NCBI RefSeq assembly: GCF_003044275.1
Contig: NZ_PZPL01000001.1
Location: 3,804,018 to 3,868,017, forward strand
DNA length: 64,000 bases
Source: Rathayibacter caricis DSM 15933
GTDB lineage: Bacteria; Actinomycetota; Actinomycetes; Actinomycetales; Microbacteriaceae
Direction of reading: 5' to 3'
The notes below the pieces were generated by a model. That model did no database searches and was not told where the DNA came from. It saw only the letters and a list, made by a program, of their open reading frames with translations. Both the position numbers and the translations under genes were made by a program. Shown one piece after another: positions 9,037-17,639 of this stretch (positions within the stretch are counted from its first letter, which is position 1; every line of letters begins with the position of its first letter).

Positions 9037-9998
9037 CAGCGGGCTCCTTCGCTGCGCTCGACGCGCTCCTGGGCGCGGATGAACAGCACGGCCAGGATCA
9101 CGATGACGATCGTGAGCGCGGTCGCGATGGTGGCGCCGTAGCCCACCTGCTGCTTCTGGAAGAACTCGGTGTAGGAGTAGTAGCTCGGCACGATCGTCGA
9201 ATCGCCCGGCCCGCCGCGGGTCAGCGCGTAGATCGGTCCGAAGACCTTCAGCGCGGCGATGGTGCAGGTGAGGGTGACCACGAAGATCTCGGGGCGGATG
9301 ATCGACACGGTGATCCAGCGGAAGCGCTGGAACCAGTTCGCGCCGTCGAGCTCCGCGGCCTCGTAGAGCTCCGGATCCACGCGCTGCAGCGCCGCCATGA
9401 AGATGACGACCGGGTAGCCCAGCTGGACCCAGATCATCACGACCATGATCGAGAGCATCGCGGTGTCGGGCTTGCCCAGCCAGTCGTGCGAGAGGGAGCC
9501 GAGGCCGACGGCCTCGAGGATCGTGTTGAGCGCGCCGTTGTCGGGGCGCAGGATCCAGCCGATGACGATCGCGGCGATCACCGTGGGGAGGATCTGCGGG
9601 AGGTAGTAGGTGGCGCGGAGGAAGCTCGCGAGCTTCCCGCCGAACTTCTTGCCGACCAGGTCGAACAGGATCGCGGCGAGCAGGAGGCCGAGGATCGTGG
9701 GCACGATCACCATGGCGATGATCATGTAGACGGAGTTGAGGAACGACGTCCAGAACTGGTCGTCGCCCATCAGCTCGACCCAGTTCTCGAGGCCGATGAA
9801 GATCGGCGGCTTGATGCCGCGCCACGAGGTGAAGCTGATGTAGACGTTCCACACGAGCGGGATCAGCACGATGAACGTGAAGAGCACGAACCCGGGGATC
9901 AGGTAGAGCCAGTAGCCGCCCGAGCGCTTCTCGCGCGGGGGCTTCGCGGCCGGAGGCGGTGGCGCGCTCTCCGCGCGACGCGGGGCGGTCGTCGTCAT
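9036..9998 (-). CDS. Carbohydrate ABC transporter permease, MalF type
   Basis: The 320-residue protein has a Pro/Ala/Lys-rich cytoplasmic leader, a first helix (WLYLIPGFVLFTFIVLIPL), and five further helices. The EAA loop reads EAAELDGANWFQRFRWITV. It is the first-permease partner of the downstream MalG-type protein, with which its stop codon overlaps by one base. The binding-protein gene lies 303 nt upstream on the same strand, and the gap contains an inverted repeat element. That spacing probably allows the binding protein to be made in excess. CUT1 permeases of this length are typical. Confidence 0.93.
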   Translation of the reverse strand: MTTTAPRRAESAPPPPAAKPPREKRSGGYWLYLIPGFVLFTFIVLIPLVWNVYISFTSWRGIKPPIFIGLENWVELMGDDQFWTSFLNSVYMIIAMVIVPTILGLLLAAILFDLVGKKFGGKLASFLRATYYLPQILPTVIAAIVIGWILRPDNGALNTILEAVGLGSLSHDWLGKPDTAMLSIMVVMIWVQLGYPVVIFMAALQRVDPELYEAAELDGANWFQRFRWITVSIIRPEIFVVTLTCTIAALKVFGPIYALTRGGPGDSTIVPSYYSYTEFFQKQQVGYGATIATALTIVIVILAVLFIRAQERVERSEGAR

Positions 9999-10054
9999 GG
10001 GTACTCCTAGAGGGGTGTGCGGTGCGATCGCGGATGGGAATTCCGGCGGTGGGG

Positions 10055-10154
10055 GATCTCGATACGCCCGCTGCGCGGGCTACTCGATCAGCAAGAGGGA
10101 GGCGGCGGATCCGTGCCTGCTGGTCGAGTAGCCCCGGAGGGGCGTATCGAGACC
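10055..10154. repeat. Palindromic intergenic element, outer arms TCTCGATACGCC / GGCGTATCGAGA
   Basis: A nested inverted repeat spans 100 nt: outer arms (GATCTCGATACGCC at 10055, GGCGTATCGAGACC at 10141) and inner arms (GGCTACTCGATCAGCA and TGCTGGTCGAGTAGCC). The same design occurs at 15798-15885. It sits between the binding-protein gene and the permeases, the only feature apart from a small hairpin in this 302 nt gap. Confidence 0.85.
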
Positions 10155-10285
10155 CGCCCGATCGGGAGGGAGGAGCAGCGGGGGACCTCAGCGGACGTTC
10201 ATGCGACCCCATTGAGGGGTCGCCGTCGCGTCGGCGAGGCTTCCGCGGTCACTCCGCGCCTGTGGGCGCGGGGCTGGCCGCCTTC

Positions 10286-10306
10286 AAGTGACGCTGCGCG
10301 TCACTT
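10286..10306 (-). terminator. Hairpin overlapping the stop codon of the sugar-binding protein gene
   Basis: AAGTGACGC and GCGTCACTT form a 9-bp perfect stem with a 3-nt loop that includes the TGA stop. No U-run follows, so it may be an attenuator or 3' stabiliser rather than a full terminator. Confidence 0.5.
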
Positions 10307-11677
10307 GATGTCGTCCACGCCGTCGTCGTACTTCTCCTGGAGCTGCGAGAGCATGTCGTCGGGCGACGTGGACTTGTTCAGCAGCTCCTGCGTCGCGGCG
10401 ACGAGGTCGTCGTAGAAGGTCGCGGTGGGCCAGTCGGGGTAGAACGAGAGCTGGTCGCCGTCGACGACCGTCTTCCACTGCGACAGCAGCTCCTTGCTCT
10501 TCTCGTCCGTGATCGCCGACTCGTCGACGACCAGCGGGATGCCTCCGTTGTTGCCGATCAGGTTCTGGATCTCGGGGCGCATCGTGATGTCGATCCACTT
10601 GTAGGCGAGGTCCTTGTTCTTCGCCGTCTCGGGGATCACCCAGTGGTTGCCCGCCGAGCCCATCGTGAACTCCGCGCCCGGGAAGAGGAACGTGTTCCAC
10701 TCGAAGCCGGTGATCTCGGTCTTGAAGCGGCCGAACCACCAGGAGCCCGAGAAGAAGATCGGGTAGTCGCCCGAGATGAACGCGGTGCCCGCGTCCTCGG
10801 CCTTGAGGCCGGAGGCGTCCGGCGAGATGTAGCCCTTGTCGACGTACTCCTGGAGCTGGTCGGCGGCGTAGGACCACGCGGCGTCCGAGAAGTCGACCTC
10901 GCCCGTGTAGGTCTGGTAGTCGGTGATCCACTGGCGGTCGGCCTTCAGCAGCGCGAGCTGGTAGAAGAGCTGCTGCAGCGGGTACTCGGCCCCGGCCTCG
11001 GCGAGCGGCGTGATGCCCTTGGCCACGAACGCGTCGAGCACAGCGATGAACTCGTCGTAGGTCGTCGGCACCTCGATGCCGTTCGCCGCGAAGGCGTCCT
11101 CGTTGTAGTAGACGAAGGTGAACTCGCCGTAGTTCGGGATCCCGTACCAGGAGCCGGAGCCCATGATGCCGTCCTCGTCGTACTTGGCGGTCGTCTGCAG
11201 CGCACCCGGGACCAGCTTGTCCCAGCCGTAGAACTCGACGGCCTCGTCGAGGTTCGTGAGCAGGCCCTGGCTCGAGAGCAGGCCGCTCGTGGCGTTGCCC
11301 TTGTTGTACTCGACGACATCCGGTGCCGAGTTGGAGTTGAAGATCTGGCTGGCGCCGGTGCGCAGCTGCTCGAAGGCCTTGAACTCGTAGGCGATCTCGG
11401 CGCCGGTCTCCTGCGTGAAGATGTCGCGGGCGGCGAGCCAGGCGATGCCGCGGTCGCTGTCGGGGGTCTCGAAGTCCCACATGGTGAGGGTGCGGCCGGC
11501 GCCGTCGACCTCGGTGGCGAGGGCGTCGGATCCGGCGTCGGATCCTCCTCCGGAGCAGGCGGCGAGCGCGAAGACCGCGCCGAGGCCGACGCCGCCGGCG
11601 AGCAGGCCGCGACGGCTGAGCGAGCCGACCGCGGAGGCGGTGGGGCGGTGGAAGGCGGTGCGGGGACGAGGCGACAT
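10301..11677 (-). CDS. Extracellular sugar-binding lipoprotein of a CUT1 ABC importer
   Basis: The 458-residue protein starts at ATG 11677 (a much longer open frame upstream belongs to antisense DNA of xylA). The N-terminus combines a twin-arginine-like SRRGLLAGGVGLG with the lipobox ALAAC, so it is exported and lipid-anchored. The mature part is a type-1 solute-binding fold with WYGIPNYGEFTFVYYN and FFSGSWWFGRFKTEITGF segments rich in aromatic residues that would stack on sugar rings. It feeds the two permeases downstream. A LacI-type operator 80 nt upstream (11759-11772) matches those around xylR/xylA, so expression is probably xylose-responsive. The substrate, likely an alpha-xyloside oligosaccharide, is an inference from context. 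Confidence 0.93.
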   Translation of the reverse strand: MSPRPRTAFHRPTASAVGSLSRRGLLAGGVGLGAVFALAACSGGGSDAGSDALATEVDGAGRTLTMWDFETPDSDRGIAWLAARDIFTQETGAEIAYEFKAFEQLRTGASQIFNSNSAPDVVEYNKGNATSGLLSSQGLLTNLDEAVEFYGWDKLVPGALQTTAKYDEDGIMGSGSWYGIPNYGEFTFVYYNEDAFAANGIEVPTTYDEFIAVLDAFVAKGITPLAEAGAEYPLQQLFYQLALLKADRQWITDYQTYTGEVDFSDAAWSYAADQLQEYVDKGYISPDASGLKAEDAGTAFISGDYPIFFSGSWWFGRFKTEITGFEWNTFLFPGAEFTMGSAGNHWVIPETAKNKDLAYKWIDITMRPEIQNLIGNNGGIPLVVDESAITDEKSKELLSQWKTVVDGDQLSFYPDWPTATFYDDLVAATQELLNKSTSPDDMLSQLQEKYDDGVDDIK

Positions 11678-11758
11678 AGCGGGTGTTCTCCTTCGGACGG
11701 TGCCGCTGGGCTGTGACTGCGTGGGTGGGTGGTGGAGCGCTCTCCGATCGGACGAATG

Positions 11759-11772
11759 TCGAAGCGTTTCGA
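11759..11772. promoter_or_regulatory. XylR-type operator TCGAAGCGTTTCGA
   Basis: A 14-bp near-perfect palindrome lies 80 nt before the binding-protein start and just beyond the xylR stop. It shares its pattern with 12894-12906 and 12940-12952, so the LacI-type regulator encoded between them is the probable ligand. Confidence 0.65.
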
Positions 11773-11817
11773 CGATCGGCCGACGAGGAGCAGGAGCAGG
11801 AAGTGGAGGGAGGGGCG

Positions 11818-12852
11818 TCAGGAGGCGGTCGGCACGCGAGCGCCGATCGCCGCGGCCGCGACGGAACCGCGGTCGACGTAGTGGGGCGGGAGGAGGTCGA
11901 CGCCGACGGTGCGGCCGGAGTCGATCTGCTGGAGGGTGCGACCGACGGCCGCACGGCACATCGCGTCGAACGGGAGGGGGAAGGAGCTCACCGGGACCGG
12001 CAGCGCCGCTCCGTCGTAGCTCGCGCAGGCGGCGAGGACCGAGAGGTCCCCGGGGACGGAGAGGCCGCGCTCGAGCACGCGCTCGACGGCGGCCTCGGCC
12101 ACCGGCTCGTTGCAGTGCAGCACGAGGGCGGTCGGGGCGATCGCGGATCCGAGGATCGCGTCGACGGCGGACGCGGCGTGGGCGCGGCCGAGGTGCGGGC
12201 GCTCGACCACGATCTCGAGGCCGAGCGCGACGCACTCCGCCCGGAACGCGTCGTCGAAGCGGCGGACGAAGCCGGCGTTGCGGTCGGTGTACGACTGCGG
12301 GTGCTCGATCAGGCCGACGGACCGGTGGCCCTGCTCGGCGAGCGTGCGGACGCTGCGACGCGCCGCCTCCGCGAAGTCGAGGTCGACGCACGCGAGGTCG
12401 TGGGCGTCGGCGGGGACGCCGATGAAGGTCGCGGGCACCCCCGCGTCGCGGATGAGCGCGGCGCGGTCGTCGTCGTCGTCGACGCCCATCAGCACGATGC
12501 CGTCGACGAGCGAGGAGGAGGAGACCCGGTCGATGCCACTGGAGGCCTCGTCGGTGACGAGCAGCAGCACGTCGTAGTCGGACTCGCGGGCCCGCTCGAG
12601 CACCTCCGTCACGAAGCGCATGTGGGTGGGGAGGTGCAGCTCGCCGCGCATCGGCGCCGAGAGGGCGAGGATGTGGGTCCGCGCCCCGGCGAGCATCCGG
12701 GCGCCGGCGTGCGGCCGGTAGCCGAGCTCGCGCACCGCGTCGTCGACCCGCTGGCGGGTGGTGGCGGCGATGGAGCGCTTGCCCGAGAGGGCGTAGGACA
12801 CCGTGCTGATCGAGACCCCGGCAGCGCGGGCGACGTCGTGGATGGTCGCCAT
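11818..12852 (-). CDS. xylR: LacI-family transcriptional regulator of the xylose/xyloside locus
   Basis: The 344-residue repressor begins at ATG 12852, directly preceded by AGGAGGAA; the frame is open for 97 more codons, but those cover the divergent promoter. The N-terminal LacI helix-turn-helix reads [20 protein letters not shown], followed by the hinge [13 protein letters not shown] and a periplasmic-binding-protein-like effector domain. It is divergent from xylA and transcribed toward the sugar-importer genes. Three operator-like sites of one pattern flank it: two in the xylR-xylA gap, one before the binding-protein gene. This supports autoregulation and control of both branches. The symbol is given by function, not by a tested orthology; actinobacterial XylR may also be of ROK type. 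Confidence 0.85.
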   Translation of the reverse strand: MATIHDVARAAGVSISTVSYALSGKRSIAATTRQRVDDAVRELGYRPHAGARMLAGARTHILALSAPMRGELHLPTHMRFVTEVLERARESDYDVLLLVTDEASSGIDRVSSSSLVDGIVLMGVDDDDDRAALIRDAGVPATFIGVPADAHDLACVDLDFAEAARRSVRTLAEQGHRSVGLIEHPQSYTDRNAGFVRRFDDAFRAECVALGLEIVVERPHLGRAHAASAVDAILGSAIAPTALVLHCNEPVAEAAVERVLERGLSVPGDLSVLAACASYDGAALPVPVSSFPLPFDAMCRAAVGRTLQQIDSGRTVGVDLLPPHYVDRGSVAAAAIGARVPTAS

Positions 12853-12893
12853 CGTTCCTCCTGCCGGACCTCGTCGTCGGACCCCCTCGACGC

Positions 12894-12952
12894 TCGAAAC
12901 GCTTCGTCGGGGCTGTGCTGCTGAGCACTGTACGCAGAGTCGAAGCGCTTCC
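12894..12952. promoter_or_regulatory. Two XylR-type operators in the xylR-xylA divergent promoter
   Basis: TCGAAACGCTTCG at 12894-12906 is 42 nt from the xylR start, and TCGAAGCGCTTCC at 12940-12952 is 46 nt further on. Both are imperfect palindromes with the CG centre expected for LacI-family repressors. Their centre-to-centre spacing is 46 nt, which would allow cooperative binding or looping. Confidence 0.65.
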
Positions 12953-12962
12953 GCAACAGGTT

Positions 12963-12979
12963 TGTCGCGACCCGCGACA
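12963..12979. promoter_or_regulatory. Perfect 7-bp inverted repeat TGTCGCG-ACC-CGCGACA
   Basis: This symmetric site lies just upstream of the putative xylA -35 element and differs from the LacI-type sites nearby. It could bind a second regulator, such as a global one. Confidence 0.4.
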
Positions 12980-13016
12980 TATCGACCGCCGAGACCGAGG
13001 ACGCAGTCGATCGGCG

Positions 13017-13045
13017 TTGCGCGTAGACGCCGCCCCCGATATGTT
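13017..13045 (+). promoter_or_regulatory. Candidate xylA promoter (TTGCGC, 17 nt, TATGTT)
   Basis: TTGCGC (13017-13022) and TATGTT (13040-13045) are separated by 17 nt and point toward xylA, whose start is 46 nt beyond. The -35 match is only partial, so the call rests on spacing and position. Confidence 0.45.
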
Positions 13046-13090
13046 GGCCGCAACAACAATTCGGCGACGTCGCCGGAAAGGATCGGATCC

Positions 13091-14281
13091 ATGTCCCTGA
13101 CCCCCACCCGCGCCGACAAGTTCTCGTTCGGCCTCTGGACCATCGGCTACAACGGCACGGACCCCTTCGGCGGCCCGACCCGCGAGCCGCTCGACGTGGT
13201 GCACGCCGTCGAGAAGCTGGACGAGCTGGGCGCCTACGGCCTCACCTTCCACGACGACGACCTCTTCGCGTTCGGCTCGACCGACGCCGAGCGCCAGACC
13301 CAGATCGACCGCCTCAAGGGCGCGCTCGAGTCGACCGGCCTCGTCGTGCCGATGGTCACCACCAATCTCTTCAGCGCCCCGGTCTTCAAGGACGGCGGAT
13401 TCACCTCCAACGACCGCGACGTCCGCCGCTTCGCGCTGCGCAAGGTCCTCCGCAACATCGACCTCGCCGCCGAGCTGGGCGCGCAGACCTTCGTGATGTG
13501 GGGCGGCCGCGAGGGCGCCGAGTACGACTCCGCGAAGGACATCCGCGCCGCTCTCGAGCGCTACCGCGAGGCCGTCAACCTGCTCGGCGACTACGTCACC
13601 GACAAGGGCTACGACATCCGCTTCGCCATCGAGCCGAAGCCCAACGAGCCCCGCGGCGACATCCTCCTGCCGACCCTCGGTCACGCGATCGCGTTCATCG
13701 ACTCGCTCGAGCGCCCCGAGCTCGTCGGCGTGAACCCCGAGGTCGGCCACGAGCAGATGGCGGGCCTGAACTTCACCGCCGGCATCGCCCAGGCGCTGTA
13801 CCACGGCAAGCTCTTCCACATCGACCTCAACGGCCAGCGCGGCATCAAGTACGACCAGGACCTGGTCTTCGGCCACGGCGACCTGCACAACGCGTTCTCG
13901 CTCGTCGACCTCCTCGAGAACGGCGGCCCCGGCGGAGTCCCCTCCTACGACGGCCCGCGCCACTTCGACTACAAGCCCTCGCGCACCGAGGACGAGACCG
14001 GAGTCTGGGACTCGGCCGCCGCGAACATGCGCACCTACCTCCTGCTGAAGGAGCGCGCCGCGGCCTTCCGCGCCGACCCCGAGGTGCAGGAGGCGCTCGC
14101 CGCCGCCAAGGTCGCCGAGCTGCAGACCCCGACGCTGAACGAGGGCGAGTCCTACGACGACCTGCTCGCCGACACCGCGTCGTACGAGTCGTTCGACACC
14201 GACGCCTACCTCGGCGGCAAGGGCTTCGGCTTCGTGCGCCTGCAGCAGCTCGCGACCGAGCACCTGCTCGGCGCCCGCTGA
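13091..14281 (+). CDS. xylA: Xylose isomerase
   Basis: The 396-residue enzyme interconverts D-xylose and D-xylulose in the cytoplasm. It is a TIM barrel with [11 protein letters not shown] (catalytic His region), the metal-binding [29 protein letters not shown], and [16 protein letters not shown]. Its length and motifs are those of the short actinobacterial class I enzymes. GGAAAGG lies about 9 nt before the ATG. It is divergent from the LacI-type regulator and followed, after a strong terminator-like hairpin, by xylB on the same strand. It would process xylose freed by the GH31 enzyme encoded 5 kb away. Confidence 0.98.
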   Translation: MSLTPTRADKFSFGLWTIGYNGTDPFGGPTREPLDVVHAVEKLDELGAYGLTFHDDDLFAFGSTDAERQTQIDRLKGALESTGLVVPMVTTNLFSAPVFKDGGFTSNDRDVRRFALRKVLRNIDLAAELGAQTFVMWGGREGAEYDSAKDIRAALERYREAVNLLGDYVTDKGYDIRFAIEPKPNEPRGDILLPTLGHAIAFIDSLERPELVGVNPEVGHEQMAGLNFTAGIAQALYHGKLFHIDLNGQRGIKYDQDLVFGHGDLHNAFSLVDLLENGGPGGVPSYDGPRHFDYKPSRTEDETGVWDSAAANMRTYLLLKERAAAFRADPEVQEALAAAKVAELQTPTLNEGESYDDLLADTASYESFDTDAYLGGKGFGFVRLQQLATEHLLGAR

Positions 14282-14302
14282 TCGCTCCGGCACTCCCCTG
14301 AC

Positions 14303-14340
14303 GGACGAGACCCCCTGCCCTCCGGCACGGGGTCTCGTCC
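14303..14340 (+). terminator. Hairpin between xylA and xylB
   Basis: GGACGAGACCCC-C-TGCC pairs with GGCA-C-GGGGTCTCGTCC across a CTCC loop, a 17-bp stem with one mismatch. It is GC-rich with no U-run. It may reduce read-through into xylB or protect the xylA 3' end. Confidence 0.7.
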
Positions 14341-14399
14341 GTTCCCCCGTACCCCCTTTGAAGACGCATCCCGCCGCGGCGGGAAGAACGGACACGGCG

Positions 14400-15785
14400 A
14401 TGACGCTGGTCGCAGGAGTCGACTCGTCGACCCAGAGCTGCAAGGTGGTCGTCCGCGACCTCGAGAGCGGAGCGGTGGTCCGCACCGGTCGCGCGAGCCA
14501 CCCCGACGGCACCGAGGTGCACCCCTCGGCCTGGTGGGACGCGCTGACCGCGGCCCTGGCGGATGCCGGCGGACTCGACGACGTCGCCGCGATCTCGATC
14601 GGCGGGCAGCAGCACGGCATGGTCGTGCTCGACGCCGACGGCGAGGTGATCCGCCCCGCACTGCTCTGGAACGACACGCGCAGCGCGGGCGCCGCCGAGG
14701 CGCTGGTCGCCGAGCTCGGGGCGGAGGAGTGGGCGCGCCGCACGGGCACCGTCCCGGTCGCCTCCTTCACGGCCACGAAGCTCCGCTGGCTGCGCGATGC
14801 CGAGCCCGAGAACGCGGCGCGCGTCGCGGCGGTGGCCCTCCCCCACGACTGGCTGACGTGGCGCCTGCTGGGCTACGGACCCGGATCCCCGCGCGGCGTG
14901 GACCTCGACGCGCTGACGACCGACCGCTCGGACGCCTCCGGCACCTCGTACTGGGGCGCGGACGGCTACGACGTGGAGCTGCTCGAGCACGCGCTCGGCC
15001 ACCGCCCGGCACTCCCCCGCGTGCTCGGGCCGTCGGAGGAGGCGGGCCGGACGCCGGAGGGCCTCGTGGTCGGCCCCGGCGCCGGCGACAACGCGGGCGC
15101 GGCGCTCGGTCTGGGTGCGGGGCCCGGCGACGTGGTCGTCAGCATCGGCACGAGCGGCACCGTCTTCGCGGTGACCGAGGACCCGGTGCGCGACCCCTCC
15201 GGGACCGTCGCCGGCTTCGCGGACGCGAGCGGGCGCTTCCTGCCGCTCGTCGCGACGCTCAACGCCGCCCGCGTGCTGTCCTCGACCGCCGCCCTGCTCG
15301 GCGCCGGCTTCGACGAGTTCGCCGACCTCGCGCTGCAGGCGGAGCCGGGCGCCGACGGCCTCGTGCTCGTCCCGTACTTCGAGGGCGAGCGCACCCCGAA
15401 CCTGCCCGACGCGACCGCGAGCCTGCACGGCATGACCATCGCCTCGACCACGCGCCCGAACCTCGCCCGCGCGGCGATCGAGGGCATGCTCTGCGGTCTG
15501 GCCGACGGCCTCGACGCGGTGCGCGAGCTCGGGGTGGAAGCGCGGCGCATCCTGCTGATCGGCGGAGCGGCGCAGAACCGCGCCGTGCAGCTGGCCGCCT
15601 CGCAGGTGTTCGACGTTCCCGTGGTCGTGCCGACCCCCGGCGAGTACGTGGCCGACGGAGCCGCGGTGCAGGCCGCGTGGGCGCTGACCGGCTCGCGGCC
15701 GACCTGGCAGGTCACCTCGGTCGCCGAGCCGACGGCCGACCACCGCCCCGCGATCCGCGCGCAGTACGCGGCGGCCCGCGCCTGA
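14400..15785 (+). CDS. xylB: Xylulokinase (FGGY family)
   Basis: The 461-residue kinase phosphorylates D-xylulose to xylulose 5-phosphate for the pentose phosphate pathway. The FGGY N-domain opens with [14 protein letters not shown]. Substrate-contact [11 protein letters not shown], the nucleotide-site [13 protein letters not shown] and the adenosine motif [12 protein letters not shown] are all present. I choose ATG 14400; an upstream TTG at 14358 would add 14 residues without family support. It follows xylA by 118 nt including a hairpin. At about 460 residues it is a typical short actinobacterial XylB. Confidence 0.96.
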   Translation: MTLVAGVDSSTQSCKVVVRDLESGAVVRTGRASHPDGTEVHPSAWWDALTAALADAGGLDDVAAISIGGQQHGMVVLDADGEVIRPALLWNDTRSAGAAEALVAELGAEEWARRTGTVPVASFTATKLRWLRDAEPENAARVAAVALPHDWLTWRLLGYGPGSPRGVDLDALTTDRSDASGTSYWGADGYDVELLEHALGHRPALPRVLGPSEEAGRTPEGLVVGPGAGDNAGAALGLGAGPGDVVVSIGTSGTVFAVTEDPVRDPSGTVAGFADASGRFLPLVATLNAARVLSSTAALLGAGFDEFADLALQAEPGADGLVLVPYFEGERTPNLPDATASLHGMTIASTTRPNLARAAIEGMLCGLADGLDAVRELGVEARRILLIGGAAQNRAVQLAASQVFDVPVVVPTPGEYVADGAAVQAAWALTGSRPTWQVTSVAEPTADHRPAIRAQYAAARA

Positions 15786-15797
15786 CGCCGCTGGTGA

Positions 15798-15885
15798 GGC
15801 GGGTCTCGATACGCGCTGCGCGCTACTCGACCAGCAGCAGCTCGCTGATCGAGTAGCCGTCGCAGACGGCGTACCGAGACCCGCC
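15798..15885. repeat. Palindromic intergenic element, second copy (GGCGGGTCTCGATACGC arms)
   Basis: The outer arms GGCGGGTCTCGATACGC and GGCGTACCGAGACCCGCC enclose inner arms GCTACTCGACCAGCA and TGATCGAGTAGC. It matches the element at 10055-10154. It fills the convergent gap between xylB and the betaine importer and could act as a two-way terminator. Confidence 0.85.
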
Positions 15886-15890
15886 CCGGG

Positions 15891-17639
15891 TCAGGACGTC
15901 ATCGAGTCCACGTACTCGCGGTTCTCGTCCATCCAGGCCGCGAGCGCCGCGTCGCGGTCGTCCGACGCGGAGTTGAACAGCGCGTTCTCGAGCGAGTAGA
16001 GCGTCTCGGAGTCCATCCGGAAGTCGCGCATCCAGCTGCTCAGCGTCGGGAAGTCGCCGTCGAACGAGCTCGAGCCGAACGAGTGGATGTCCTCCGCCTC
16101 GCCGAGCAGCCCCTTCGGGTCCTCGAGGTCCTTCACCGGGAACGCGTCGTACGCCCAGTGCGGGCGCCAGAGCGTCACGGCGATGTCCTCGCCGTTCGCC
16201 GTCGCGGTCTCGAGCTCCTGCAGCATCGCCGGCGTCGACGACGTCAGGTACTCCATCCCCTCGAGGCCGTACCCGGGGATGACCTCCTCGGTCGTCACGG
16301 CGTTCAGCCCCGACCCGGGCTCGATGCCGATGAGCCGGTTCCCGACGACGTCCGGATTCGCCGCGAGCTCCTCGAGCGTGTCGATCGGAGCGTCCTCGTT
16401 GACCGCGATGGTCAGCTTCGCCTCGTCGTTCCAGGCTCCGAGGTCGACGAGCTGGTCGCCGTACTGCTCCAGGTAGCTGCCGTGAGTGGTCGGCAGCCAG
16501 GTGTCCAGCGCCAGGTCGTAGCTCCCGGCGGCGAGCCCCGCGAAGCCGGGCGCCACGTCGATATCCGAGAGCTCGACGTCGTAGCCCTGCTCCTCGAGCA
16601 CGGCGCCCCAGAGCGCCGACACCGCGATGCCCTCGTCCCAGCCCTGGAACACGGCCAAGCGCACGTCGGTGCGGTCGCCGTTGTCGACGGAGGCGGTGCT
16701 CGCCGGCCCCGCGACGGCCGACGCGCCGAGGGAGGCGACGACCGCGACCGACACGGCCGCGACGGCCGAGCGGGTCAGGACCACGGCGCGGCGGCTGCCG
16801 GCCCGGGCGACCCGGGCGGGCGAGGGCTTCCCCAGCGCTCCCGTCATCCGGTCGAGCACGATCGCGAGGATCACCACCGAGATGCCGGCCTCGAACCCGA
16901 GCGACACGTCGATCCGGTTGAGGCTCGCGACGACGTCGCCGCCCAGCCCGCCGGCGCCGACGATGCCGGCGATGACCACCATCGAGAGCGACAGCATGAT
17001 CACCTGGTTGAGCCCTGCCAGGATCGACGGCAGCGCCAGCGGCAGCTGGATCTGGCGCAGGATCCGCCACTTCGACGAGCCGAACGCCTCCCCCGCCTCG
17101 ACGAGCTCGGGGTCGACCCCGCGGATGCCGAGCTCGGTCAGGCGCACCCCCGGCGCCATCGCGAAGACGATCGTCGCGACGATGCCGGGCACGACTCCGA
17201 CGCGGAAGAAGATCAGCGCCGGGATCAGGTACACGAACGCCGGCATGGTCTGCATCAGATCGAGCACCGGGCGGAGGATCGTGGAGGCCGTCCGGTTGCG
17301 CGCGGCGAGCACGCCCAGCGGCACGCTCAGCGCGATGGCGATCACGGAGGCGACCAGCACCAGCGCGAGCGAGTCCATCGCGTTCTCCCACTGGTCCACG
17401 CTCACGATCACCAAGAGCCCCACCGCGGTGCCGATCGCGAGGACCCACCCGCGCGCGGCATAGGCGAGCACCGCGAGGAACGCGATGATCACCCAGAACG
17501 GCGGAGTGGCGAGCACCGCGTCGACTCCCGTGTAGAGAGCGCCGAAGACGGTCCTGATCAGGTCGAAGACGGGCTGGAGGACCGCGGTGAGGGCGTCGAT
17601 GCCGCTCTCGACGGCGTCGCCCAGGGGCAGGCGGATCAT
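15891..17639 (-). CDS. Glycine betaine/proline betaine ABC transporter: permease fused to substrate-binding protein
   Basis: One uninterrupted 582-residue protein carries both parts. Residues about 1-270 are a ProW/OpuAB-type permease with several membrane helices and the EAA-type loop VEAGEAFGSSKWRILRQIQLPLALPS. After a basic linker and another hydrophobic segment (about 285-310), residues about 320-582 form an OpuAC/ProX-type binding domain: DVRLAVFQGWDEGIAVSALW, LALDTWLPTTHGSYLEQYG, and TLWRPHWAYDAFPVKDLEDP with the Trp residues that cage quaternary ammonium groups. The binding domain would be displayed outside the membrane. The start overlaps the stop of the ATPase gene (ATGA). Such fusions are known in OpuA-type importers. 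Confidence 0.92.
   Translation of the reverse strand: MIRLPLGDAVESGIDALTAVLQPVFDLIRTVFGALYTGVDAVLATPPFWVIIAFLAVLAYAARGWVLAIGTAVGLLVIVSVDQWENAMDSLALVLVASVIAIALSVPLGVLAARNRTASTILRPVLDLMQTMPAFVYLIPALIFFRVGVVPGIVATIVFAMAPGVRLTELGIRGVDPELVEAGEAFGSSKWRILRQIQLPLALPSILAGLNQVIMLSLSMVVIAGIVGAGGLGGDVVASLNRIDVSLGFEAGISVVILAIVLDRMTGALGKPSPARVARAGSRRAVVLTRSAVAAVSVAVVASLGASAVAGPASTASVDNGDRTDVRLAVFQGWDEGIAVSALWGAVLEEQGYDVELSDIDVAPGFAGLAAGSYDLALDTWLPTTHGSYLEQYGDQLVDLGAWNDEAKLTIAVNEDAPIDTLEELAANPDVVGNRLIGIEPGSGLNAVTTEEVIPGYGLEGMEYLTSSTPAMLQELETATANGEDIAVTLWRPHWAYDAFPVKDLEDPKGLLGEAEDIHSFGSSSFDGDFPTLSSWMRDFRMDSETLYSLENALFNSASDDRDAALAAWMDENREYVDSMTS

Noticed and set aside
11818..13143. 441-residue form of the LacI regulator
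   Set aside because: The extra 97 residues run across the divergent xylA promoter and its operators. ATG 12852 has AGGAGGAA.
10301..14776. A 1491-codon open frame on the minus strand
   Set aside because: Only its last 458 codons are a protein (the sugar-binding lipoprotein). The rest is antisense to xylA and xylB and is open because of high GC codon use.
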